Below, one piece after another: positions 42,913-49,580 of a DNA stretch of 64,000 nt (the stretch's first letter is position 1; each line of letters opens with the position of its first letter). The translations under genes were made by a program, and so were the position numbers. The notes under the pieces are model-generated. The model was not told where the DNA came from. It did not search any database and worked only from the letters and a program-made list of their open reading frames with translations. Origin of the DNA: Bdellovibrionota bacterium (GTDB lineage: Bacteria; Bdellovibrionota; Bdellovibrionia; Bdellovibrionales; JAEYZS01); NCBI GenBank assembly GCA_040386775.1, contig JAZKEU010000019.1, forward strand, positions 1 to 64,000, written 5' to 3'.

Positions 42913-43553
42913 ACATCTCCTTTCTTAATAAGAGTGGCGGCACATCTTCCCGCAACCTCTCTTGGGTAATTTGTTTTAGCAAAAATATCTAAAATAATTT
43001 GCGGGACAAATTCCGATATAGGAAGTCTCCAATTCGCCTTGAGAGTTTGCACTTCAGTAAAGAACGGTAAAGTTTCATGATCGGGCGCAATTGCCAGAGG
43101 CGGTGTTTTGTACACTTTTAAATTTATAGGAGAGTACTTTACTCCTTTAATCTTAAAAGGCAGATTCGCCATAATTCTTTGGGCTTCAAATTTTGCCGAA
43201 GCGAGGATGATTTCTTGTTGGCCTCGCAAAATTCCTTGCTGAAGTTGATTTACATTCAGGCGAGCTTGTAAAATTGCAGCGAGAGGAGGAATTGCCCTAG
43301 CCGCAATCAGGGCAATCCTTAATGCTCGCTCTTGTGCTCGCAGAGTCCTTGCGCGGGGATTGAGATCCATAAGGTCTTTTAGTTTTTTACCCAAAGTCTG
43401 TTGTGCTTTAAGAACATGAGTGCGACATTCTTTTTGGATGTCAGTATACTTTGCAATGAGATGATAACTTCCTACAACTGTGGTGAATCCAAAAAAGAGA
43501 ATTGGAATCAGAAAACAAATATTCAAAAATGAAAATCCCATCTGATTTTTCAT
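42879..43553 (-). CDS. TadE/TadF-like pilus protein
   Basis: 224 aa. The N-terminus MGFSFLNICFLIPILFFGFTTVVGSY is a single membrane helix preceded by a Gly (cited in part: GFSFLNICFLIPILFFG), like a TadE/F or TadG pseudopilin but lacking a clear Glu5. A helical region with Arg-rich RARTLRAQERALRIALIAARA follows, then a beta-rich C-terminus with a pair of Cys across the protein. The 1-nt gap after the 43555-43917 gene and the 34-nt overlap with the next gene place it in the pilin unit. Confidence 0.62.
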   Translation of the reverse strand: MKNQMGFSFLNICFLIPILFFGFTTVVGSYHLIAKYTDIQKECRTHVLKAQQTLGKKLKDLMDLNPRARTLRAQERALRIALIAARAIPPLAAILQARLNVNQLQQGILRGQQEIILASAKFEAQRIMANLPFKIKGVKYSPINLKVYKTPPLAIAPDHETLPFFTEVQTLKANWRLPISEFVPQIILDIFAKTNYPREVAGRCAATLIKKGDVWNPKLHLAKF

Positions 43554-43554
43554 A

Positions 43555-43917
43555 TTAAATCTCTAGCCTTTTAACGTAGTTAAAAATAAAAGGATCCAGT
43601 AGCGGAAGATGCATCTTCATTCTTACGGTGGCTTGGGTTCCCCAAGGGCTTCCCGTCAATTTCATTTCATAAGCTTCTTTGAAAAATAAAATAGATTTTA
43701 TTTTTTGTTTTGCCTCATGAAGACAGACCTGTTTTTGTCCGCGCTCTTGTGTGCATATCAAGGATTCATACATAATGTGCTCGACCCAATATGAGGAATA
43801 CATCAGGTACATGGTACCTAAGAATACGACGATAAAAATAACCAGCATCAATGCCATCAGCGCCGCTTCAAGAGAGGATTGTCCTTTCTGGTTTTTGGAA
43901 AAATTTGGAATCGTCAT
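43555..43917 (-). CDS. TadE-like pseudopilin
   Basis: 120 aa. The N-terminus KNQKGQSSLEAALMALMLVIF has the TadE signature (G-Q-S-S-L-E then hydrophobic helix), which marks a prepilin-peptidase substrate (residues cited are near 9-29, in part). The remaining periplasmic part has two Cys (CTQERGQKQVC) likely joined by a disulfide. It overlaps flp by 4 nt (ATGA), so the minor pilin is coupled to the major pilin. Confidence 0.8.
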   Translation of the reverse strand: MTIPNFSKNQKGQSSLEAALMALMLVIFIVVFLGTMYLMYSSYWVEHIMYESLICTQERGQKQVCLHEAKQKIKSILFFKEAYEMKLTGSPWGTQATVRMKMHLPLLDPFIFNYVKRLEI

Positions 43918-44201
43918 TCAGGATCATCTTGTTGTGCGCTACCATTAGAGCGATTGACCGAACCTTTGAAGAAGCTGCCCATATCTTTTTTTTGGTAATG
44001 AGATGCCCGAACTTCGGACATGGCAGCCTTACCGCTGGAGTCGCCTTGAATTGCTTTTGCCACATTTGCAAATTGTGCTTGGACGTTTTGTCCAACGACT
44101 TTCATAATGGCAATGCCTGCCACAGCGACGAGGGCCACAATAACAAGATATTCGATTAGGCCTTGGCCACGTTGATTGGATAAACACTTAATGATTTTCA
44201 T
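43914..44201 (-). CDS. flp: Flp-type pilin
   Basis: 95 aa. Short basic leader then RGQGLIEYLVIVALVAVAG, the canonical Flp motif (G then x-G-L-I-E-Y and a hydrophobic helix) at residues 11-30. Cleavage after the first Gly by a Tad peptidase is expected. A C-terminal hydrophilic tail (about 45 residues) is longer than in typical Flp pilins (50-75 aa total). GAGGAG precedes the ATG. First gene of the pilin block. Confidence 0.9.
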   Translation of the reverse strand: MKIIKCLSNQRGQGLIEYLVIVALVAVAGIAIMKVVGQNVQAQFANVAKAIQGDSSGKAAMSEVRASHYQKKDMGSFFKGSVNRSNGSAQQDDPE

Positions 44202-44288
44202 ACTAACTCCTCTGTAGATCCGGATGAGTGCCGGAAATATATAAGGAGTTTAGATGCAAGATGGGGTCAGGCTTTTAAAGCTTTATAT

Positions 44289-44318
44289 AAAAAAAGAGCG
44301 TCGAAAGATTCGACGCTC
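44289..44318 (-). terminator. Terminator of the histone-like gene
   Basis: GAGCGTCGAA (44296-44305) and TTCGACGCTC (44309-44318) make a perfect 10-bp stem with an AGA loop. On the minus strand it is followed by a seven-T run (A run 44289-44295), so it ends the 44359-44826 gene and insulates flp. Confidence 0.9.
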
Positions 44319-44358
44319 GGATTTTTGTTATGTTTTTCGGACAGATATTTAAAAAGAA

Positions 44359-44826
44359 TTATTTCTTCTTTTTCTTAGCCGGTGCAGCTTTTGCTTTAGC
44401 AGCTGGCTTTGCAATGCTTTTCGAAGCTTTAGGTGCCGCAGCTTTCTTAGCCACAGGAGCTGCAACCTTTGCGGTCTTTACCGCTTTAGGAGCAGCGACT
44501 TTTGCTTCAACTTTAGGAGTTTTCACAGGAGCTTTTTCAGCTTTCTTCGGAGCAGCTACGATTGCAGATTTAAGTGCCTGTTGAGCGGCATCTTTGGCTT
44601 TCTTTAAAGCTTCTAAAGGCTTCTTCATCTTTATTGCTTTACGAGCCAAGTAGATACGATCGATAACTTGTAGAGCTTCTTTACGGAGATCATTTTCAAA
44701 AATGAAACGATAAAAACCTTCGAGCTCAGGACCTTGTCTAAATTTCTTAGGTGATACTGGAACTTTATCAGACTGTGCGAAATCGATCGACGCCCCGTCT
44801 TTTGAGATTTTTACTTTATTTTCCAT
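44359..44826 (-). CDS. Histone H1-like Lys/Ala/Pro-rich protein
   Basis: 155 aa from ATG 44826 with AGAGGAG upstream. The N-terminal 80 residues form a helical domain (FYRFIFENDLRKEALQVIDRI, in part). The C-terminal 75 are Ala/Lys/Pro repeats (AAPKKAEKAPVKTP, KVAAPVAKKAAAPKA) that end in KKKKK, like bacterial H1-like nucleoid proteins. It probably binds DNA or RNA by charge. It could also be a ribosome- or membrane-associated basic protein. Monocistronic, with its own terminator. Confidence 0.7.
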   Translation of the reverse strand: MENKVKISKDGASIDFAQSDKVPVSPKKFRQGPELEGFYRFIFENDLRKEALQVIDRIYLARKAIKMKKPLEALKKAKDAAQQALKSAIVAAPKKAEKAPVKTPKVEAKVAAPKAVKTAKVAAPVAKKAAAPKASKSIAKPAAKAKAAPAKKKKK

Positions 44827-44845
44827 TGATTCTCCTCTGATTTTC

Positions 44846-44867
44846 AGTGCTTGCTGTAGCAAGCGCT
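44846..44867. repeat. REP-like hairpin upstream of the histone-like gene
   Basis: AGTGCTTGC (44846-44854) and GCAAGCGCT (44859-44867) with a TGTA loop and one wobble pair. The preceding TTTTC and the arms match the copy at 47426. It lies in the divergent region between the H1-like gene and folD. Confidence 0.65.
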
Positions 44868-45013
44868 AGAGCCTATTTTTTAAGCTCTTAACTGTTGGTC
44901 ATTATAGAGATCATGACTGGATGGGTCAATAGCTAAAGATTTCAATATGCTGTCTAATGTCTAAACACTTTAGCTCGTTGTAATTTCAGTGAAATTCTTT
45001 AAGTATCGAATCC

Positions 45014-45886
45014 ATGCTTTTATTAGACGGAAAAATAGTGGCAAAAGCCATCAAAGATAGAGTGAAAACTCGCTTAAATGAATTGTCAGGTGAGGGTTTG
45101 AAATCCAAGCCCGGTTTGGCCGTGGTTTTGGTGGGCAACGATCCCGCAAGTGAAGTTTATGTCGGACATAAAATCAAAACTTGCAAGGAACTCGGACTCG
45201 AATCTTTCCTTTACAGAGTGGCGGCAACAGATGCTCCGGAAAAACTCTACGAACAAATCGAAGAGCTAAATAAAAACGAAAATGTTCACGGAATCTTAGT
45301 GCAAATGCCTCTACCAAAAAATTTCTCCGAAGAAAAAGTAATGGATTTAATTGATCCCCGAAAAGACGTCGATGGCTTAACGCCTGAGAACGTGGGCTTG
45401 GCTTGGAGTGGGAGAGCGCGAGTTTATCCCTGTACTCCGAGTGGAATCATCGAAATTTTAAATCACTACAAAGTCTCAATCGAAAGAAAACACGTTGTGG
45501 TGGTGGGCAGAAGCGAAATTGTCGGAAAGCCCATGGCGCAGATGTTTTTAGAAAGAAATGCCACGGTGACAATCTGTCATTCAAAAACAAAATCTCTCGA
45601 AGAATTCACAAAGCAAGCAGACATCGTGGTGGTGGCTGTAGGTAAAAGAAATTTCTTTGGAAAAGATTTCTTCACAAGCGACACGGTAGTGATCGACGTC
45701 GGTATGCATAGGTTGGAACAGGGTTTACTTTGTGGCGATGTTTTCTTTAAAGACGTGAATGAGAATGTAAGAGCCTTAACTCCGGTTCCGGGTGGCGTCG
45801 GCCCCATGACCATCGCCATGCTTATGCAAAATACCCTAAAACTTTATGAACAGAAACTTTACGAACAGAAGATAGAAAAAAATTAG
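45014..45886 (+). CDS. folD: Methylenetetrahydrofolate dehydrogenase/cyclohydrolase FolD
   Basis: 290 aa, bifunctional enzyme of one-carbon metabolism (5,10-methylene-THF to 10-formyl-THF). YVGHKIKTCKELG carries the catalytic Tyr-Lys pair, VQMPLPKNF and DVDGLTPENVG are family signatures, and VVVGRSEIVGKPMA is the NADP-binding loop; PGGVGPMTIAML is near the C-terminus. A short tail repeats LYEQKLYEQK. No Shine-Dalgarno; TTGTAA at 44978 lies at -35 distance from the ATG. gcvT follows after 7 nt, which links folate carriers to glycine cleavage. Confidence 0.95.
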   Translation: MLLLDGKIVAKAIKDRVKTRLNELSGEGLKSKPGLAVVLVGNDPASEVYVGHKIKTCKELGLESFLYRVAATDAPEKLYEQIEELNKNENVHGILVQMPLPKNFSEEKVMDLIDPRKDVDGLTPENVGLAWSGRARVYPCTPSGIIEILNHYKVSIERKHVVVVGRSEIVGKPMAQMFLERNATVTICHSKTKSLEEFTKQADIVVVAVGKRNFFGKDFFTSDTVVIDVGMHRLEQGLLCGDVFFKDVNENVRALTPVPGGVGPMTIAMLMQNTLKLYEQKLYEQKIEKN

Positions 45887-45893
45887 GCGGTAA

Positions 45894-46982
45894 ATGATGT
45901 CTATAAAAAGAACTCCACTCTATGAAGAGCACTTAAAACTAAATGCAAGAATGGTCGATTTCGCAGGCTGGGAAATGCCCGTGCAGTATTTGGGCTTAAG
46001 AGAAGAGCATGACAATGTGAGAACAAATGTCGGCCTTTTTGATGTCTCTCACATGGGAGAGGTTTTTATTAGAGGCGAGAATGCACTTAAAACCCTTCAA
46101 TGGATTACAACTAACGACGTAGCAAAACTTAAAAAAGGCCAAGCCCAGTATTCTATTCTGACAAATCCTACGGGCGGCATCGTCGATGATATTTTCGTTT
46201 ATTGTCTTGAGGAAAATAAAGAATATCTCGTGTGTGTCAATGCATCGAATGTTGAAAAAGATTTTGAGTGGATGAAGAAAAATAACAAAGGTGCGGAGAT
46301 CACAAACGAGAGTTCAAAGTGGTCACAGATCGCGGTTCAAGGTCCAAAAGCCTTTGGTCTTTTAGAAAAAATCTTTCCCAAAGTTTCAGAACTACAAAAA
46401 AACCAATGTGAATATTTCTCATTTAACGGATCAAAAGTTTTGATCGCAGCAACGGGTTATACTGGCGAACAAGGCGTAGAGATTTTTGTTCCAAACGAAA
46501 AAGCCGCAGCGTTGTGGTCCGAGTTAGTGAAAAAAGGTGAAGAATTTGGCGTTCAAGCTATCGGCTTGGGTGCAAGAGATACACTCAGAACTGAAATGAA
46601 ATACTCGCTTTATGGAAATGAGATCACGGATCTTACAAATCCGATCGAAGCGGGGCTCGGCTGGGTTGTAAAATTAGACAAAGGCGACTTCATTGGCCGT
46701 GAACCCATCCAAAAAATGAAAGAAAATGGCCCAAAAAGAAAGCTCATTGGCTTTAAAATGCTCGATCGAGGTATTCCAAGACATGATTACAAGCTCTTAT
46801 CCCTTGATGGTGAAGAAGTGGGCATCGTGACAAGCGGCACCATGTCACCAACCCTTGATGAAGCGGTCGGAATTGGGTATCTAAGAGAAGACTTAAGCAA
46901 GATTGGTTCCGAATTTTTTGTTGAAATTCGTGGTCGAAAAACTAAAGCACAAGTGGTACAAACACCATTCGTTAAAAAATAG
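45894..46982 (+). CDS. gcvT: Aminomethyltransferase GcvT (glycine cleavage T protein)
   Basis: 362 aa. It transfers the aminomethyl carbon from lipoyl GcvH to tetrahydrofolate, giving methylene-THF and ammonia. MVDFAGWEMPVQY, LFDVSHMGE, YTGEQGVEIFVP and the C-terminal GTMSPTLDEAVGIGYL motifs are intact (partial citations). Two successive ATGs (45894, 45897) are possible starts. It lies between folD and gcvH; all three act on the folate one-carbon pool. gcvP is not in the window. Confidence 0.95.
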   Translation: MMSIKRTPLYEEHLKLNARMVDFAGWEMPVQYLGLREEHDNVRTNVGLFDVSHMGEVFIRGENALKTLQWITTNDVAKLKKGQAQYSILTNPTGGIVDDIFVYCLEENKEYLVCVNASNVEKDFEWMKKNNKGAEITNESSKWSQIAVQGPKAFGLLEKIFPKVSELQKNQCEYFSFNGSKVLIAATGYTGEQGVEIFVPNEKAAALWSELVKKGEEFGVQAIGLGARDTLRTEMKYSLYGNEITDLTNPIEAGLGWVVKLDKGDFIGREPIQKMKENGPKRKLIGFKMLDRGIPRHDYKLLSLDGEEVGIVTSGTMSPTLDEAVGIGYLREDLSKIGSEFFVEIRGRKTKAQVVQTPFVKK

Positions 46983-47025
46983 TCAAATAAAGTAAAAGCA
47001 TTAATTCGCATTAGCGGGAGAAACT

Positions 47026-47415
47026 ATGAAGTACAACGTTCCAGAAGAATACTATTACACAAAAGATCACGAGTGGGCTCAAGTGGACGAGAATATCGTT
47101 ACCGTTGGGATCACAGACTATGCTCAATCAAATTTGGGTGAAGTTGTTTACGTTGAACTTCCTGAAGAAGGCCAAAAAGTAACACAGAACGAACCCTTTG
47201 GTGTTGTTGAAAGTGTAAAAGCTGTAAGTGACTTATTTTCTCCTGTGACTGGAACAGTTATCGAAGTGAATAACGGTCTTACGGAAGATCCTGGGCATCT
47301 TAATGATGATCCCATGGAAGAAGGCTGGCTCATTAGAATCGAAATGGATTCTGAAAGAGAATTAGCAAACCTTATGAAGGCCGTGGACTACAAAGCTTTG
47401 ATTGCCAAAAAGTAG
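47026..47415 (+). CDS. gcvH: Glycine cleavage H protein
   Basis: 129 aa lipoyl carrier of the glycine cleavage complex. FGVVESVKAVSDLFSPVTG contains the lipoylated Lys (near residue 65). KDHEWAQVDENIVTVGITDYA at the N-terminus is typical (in part). GGGAGAA precedes the ATG. Two REP-like hairpins follow, and no gcvP gene comes next; tRNA-Leu does. Confidence 0.96.
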   Translation: MKYNVPEEYYYTKDHEWAQVDENIVTVGITDYAQSNLGEVVYVELPEEGQKVTQNEPFGVVESVKAVSDLFSPVTGTVIEVNNGLTEDPGHLNDDPMEEGWLIRIEMDSERELANLMKAVDYKALIAKK

Positions 47416-47425
47416 TGCCGATTTC

Positions 47426-47447
47426 AGTGCTCGCTGTTGCGAGCACT
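47426..47447. repeat. REP-like hairpin after gcvH
   Basis: AGTGCTCGC (47426-47434) and GCGAGCACT (47439-47447) are perfect arms around a TGTT loop. This is the closest relative of the 44846 copy, including the preceding TTTC. It lies 10 nt after the gcvH stop and has no T run. Confidence 0.7.
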
Positions 47448-47510
47448 AAGCAACAAATTACTTGCCTAGTAAGCATGGGTTGCTTATAAATACTTTTCTT
47501 TCCTTATTCC

Positions 47511-47533
47511 AGTGGTCGCCATCAGCGACCGCT
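47511..47533. repeat. REP-like hairpin before tRNA-Leu
   Basis: AGTGGTCGC (47511-47519) and GCGACCGCT (47525-47533), one wobble pair, with a CATCA loop. It ends 4 nt before the tRNA and lies 63 nt after the previous REP-like hairpin, giving a pair in one intergenic region. Confidence 0.6.
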
Positions 47534-47537
47534 ATGC

Positions 47538-47621
47538 GCCCGGGTGGTGGAATGGCAGACACGCTAGACTTAGGATCTAGTGCCGAAAGGTGTGCAGGTT
47601 CAAGTCCTGTCCCGGGTACCA
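47538..47621 (+). tRNA. tRNA-Leu, anticodon UAG
   Basis: 84 nt including an encoded CCA (47619-47621). The acceptor arm GCCCGGG (47538-47544) pairs with CCCGGGT (47611-47617, first pair G-U), with discriminator A. The anticodon arm CTAGA/TCTAG encloses CTTAGGA with anticodon TAG, reading CUA codons. The long variable arm of a class II tRNA (TGCCGAAAGGTGT) and the T-arm GCAGG-TTCAAGT-CCTGT are clear. Confidence 0.97.
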
Positions 47622-47686
47622 CTTAAAAATCCTTGGAGATTTTTATATAATTCAAGATCAAAAATTAAAGCTATAGAGATTTTAAA

Positions 47687-48154
47687 ATGTCTAAATCAAT
47701 CGAACCCCAGTTCCGAATTGCCACGCAAAACGACCTTCCGCAGATTTTGCATTTGTTAGCAGATGATGAATTAGGAAGGACCCGCGAAGCGCAATCTGAA
47801 ACGGTAGGACCTGAATATCAAATGGCGTTCACGGAAATCGAATCAGACGCTAATAACGAACTAATCGTTGGAATACAAGGTAGTGAAGTCATTGCCGTTC
47901 TTCAGATTACCTATATTCCAAATCTTACGCTTAAGGGAACGAAACGAGCTCAAATTGAGGGAGTCAGAGTATCCTCGAAAATTCGAGGGCAAGGTGTTGG
48001 GCAAAAGTTATTTAACTATGCCATTCAGCGAGCGCGAAATCGAGGCTGCAAACTTGCGCAGCTTACCACGAACAAGTCCCGCAACGACGCCATTCGATTT
48101 TACGAAAATCTAGGATTTGTTATCACGCACGAAGGAATGAAACTTCAACTCTGA
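47687..48154 (+). CDS. GNAT-family N-acetyltransferase
   Basis: 155 aa. The GNAT core is clear: beta-hairpin AVLQITYIPNLTLKG, the acetyl-CoA pyrophosphate loop VRVSSKIRGQGVGQKLFNYA (Q/RxxGxG/A, near residues 96-107) and NKSRNDAIRFYENLGF. Cytoplasmic. The substrate is unknown (protein, antibiotic or metabolite). It starts 65 nt after tRNA-Leu and has its own terminator. Confidence 0.87.
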   Translation: MSKSIEPQFRIATQNDLPQILHLLADDELGRTREAQSETVGPEYQMAFTEIESDANNELIVGIQGSEVIAVLQITYIPNLTLKGTKRAQIEGVRVSSKIRGQGVGQKLFNYAIQRARNRGCKLAQLTTNKSRNDAIRFYENLGFVITHEGMKLQL

Positions 48155-48191
48155 TTAAAATCCCTCCTAAAGTAACCAAATTGAAATCAAC

Positions 48192-48226
48192 AAACCTCCG
48201 TAGATCGATACGCAGGTTTTGTTTTT
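48192..48226 (+). terminator. Terminator after the GNAT gene
   Basis: AAACCTCCGTA (48192-48202) pairs with TACGCAGGTTT (48209-48219) with one C-C mismatch and a 6-nt loop; TTTTGTTTTT follows. Strong intrinsic terminator. Confidence 0.85.
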
Positions 48227-48279
48227 CGACGTATTTGAAAGATCTCGTTATTATAAACTCATGTACTAAGGTTGGTGAA

Positions 48280-48618
48280 TTAATCTAAGTTTGGAATGTC
48301 TTCTAAAGAATAGAAAACTTTGCCGCCTATGCTTTTAACAAGCTCAACTTCCTGATCTGCACCCGCAGAGTCCCCACCGATTCTTAGAATTGCGTCACAA
48401 CGTTTTGCTAGCCCCAACGAAAGCGGCATCATAATTGATCTGTATTCACTCTCGCCAGCTTCAGCTATAATCGGTAAAGCCATATTGACTCCAATAATTG
48501 GAGTATGTCCTTTCCGAAGTACAGAAAGTGCAGCACGATTCAATAAAGATAAATTCTTATGCCATTGATTTGGGTCATCAGTGTTTGATTTGTAAGGTCC
48601 TGCAATCATGATTAACAT
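48280..48618 (-). CDS. DUF4406/nucleoside-deoxyribosyltransferase-like protein
   Basis: 112 aa from ATG 48618; the frame extends to a TTG at 48654 that overlaps a TTGACC promoter-like hexamer. The Rossmann-like N-terminus (MLIMIAGPYKSN) and the later AILRIGGDSAGADQEVEL resemble the small DUF4406/NDT-like fold, which uses a nucleoside or nucleotide-sugar substrate. Catalytic residues cannot be confirmed. No Shine-Dalgarno. Isolated gene. Confidence 0.55.
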   Translation of the reverse strand: MLIMIAGPYKSNTDDPNQWHKNLSLLNRAALSVLRKGHTPIIGVNMALPIIAEAGESEYRSIMMPLSLGLAKRCDAILRIGGDSAGADQEVELVKSIGGKVFYSLEDIPNLD

Positions 48619-48761
48619 GCGACTATTTGTACATTGGTCTCCCTGAAGGGTCAACAGAGGCCGTGAGCTTTGAGACAGACCAAGGGCTAGTCGTCAGGTA
48701 ATACTAATAATTTAGTCGAGCCCGTATACAAATCTAACTCCAATCAGCCGATTTTATATTA

Positions 48762-49580
48762 GTGAAAACACTCGGAAAATATTTATTACTCATTGCGTTT
48801 CTGATTCTAATCGTGAATAGAGGAGCGTACGCAGAAGTTCCGCCCGAAATAAAAAAAATATTGAAGCGGGGAGAATTGGTCGTTGCCATGTATGACCAAG
48901 ACATTCCGCCTTACTTTGAAAACAAAAACAAAACCCTTTCTGGTCTCGACGTTGATTTGTGTGAAGCTCTCGCAAAGTCTTTGGGAGTTAAACTGAAAAT
49001 AAAATTGATTCCAAAAGCGGATCAATACTCTGACATTCTAAAACAGTTAGATGATAAAAATGTAGATCTCGTGGCCGCCGCACTCTATCCTTCTTTGGAT
49101 CGATCCAAAGAAGTTCGTTTTACAGAATCCTACGACACTGTAGACTTTTTGTTTCTCCTGAATAGAAAAACTTTGGCAAAAGAAAATTTAAAAGTACAAA
49201 AAATCCAAGATCTCAATAAGAAAAGTGTGAACCTTACGACATTCACAACTTCCATTTTTGATCCCATTCAAACATTGTTACCTATGGCAAGCATCACCAG
49301 ATCTGAAAAAAGAGAAGTTGTTCATGGTGCATGCGTTAAAGACGGAAACCATGGCTGTTACATCGATGAATTGGATTACTTGAGATGGAAAAAGAAAGAT
49401 CCAGCTGTAGGTCTTTTGTTGGACAAATTAAAAACCAGTTATAAACGCCCAGTCTCTCTGGCGGTCCATTGGAAGAATCAACACCTTTCATATTGGGTCG
49501 ATCAAGCTATAAAATCATACAAGTCCGATGGAACTCTGGACGCCATATTTAAAAAGCACAACTGGAGATTGGTAGAATGA
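48762..49580 (+). CDS. SBP_bac_3-type periplasmic solute-binding protein
   Basis: 272 aa starting at GTG 48762. Signal peptide (cleavage near GAYAE), then the family-3 binding fold: LKRGELVVAMYDQDIPPYFE, SGLDVDLCEALAKSLGVKLK (in part) and the C-terminal WVDQAIKSYKSDGTLDAIFKK. This family normally delivers amino acids to ABC importers. No ABC permease or ATPase follows; the stop overlaps a DAACS symporter gene by 4 nt instead. No Cys lipobox, so it is soluble in the periplasm. Confidence 0.86.
   Translation: MKTLGKYLLLIAFLILIVNRGAYAEVPPEIKKILKRGELVVAMYDQDIPPYFENKNKTLSGLDVDLCEALAKSLGVKLKIKLIPKADQYSDILKQLDDKNVDLVAAALYPSLDRSKEVRFTESYDTVDFLFLLNRKTLAKENLKVQKIQDLNKKSVNLTTFTTSIFDPIQTLLPMASITRSEKREVVHGACVKDGNHGCYIDELDYLRWKKKDPAVGLLLDKLKTSYKRPVSLAVHWKNQHLSYWVDQAIKSYKSDGTLDAIFKKHNWRLVE

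Noticed and set aside
44868-45013. Riboswitch (folate or glycine) upstream of folD
   Set aside because: No tandem stem architecture or conserved core is visible; only a weak promoter-like hexamer near the ATG.
47401-47537. CRISPR-like repeat array from the two hairpins after gcvH
   Set aside because: Only two palindromes of differing sequence with one spacer, no cas genes; better explained as REP-like elements.
48740-48762. GCCGATTT as a sigma-28 (FliA) -10 before the binding-protein gene
   Set aside because: No TAAA-type -35 at the right distance, and only part of GCCGATAA is matched.
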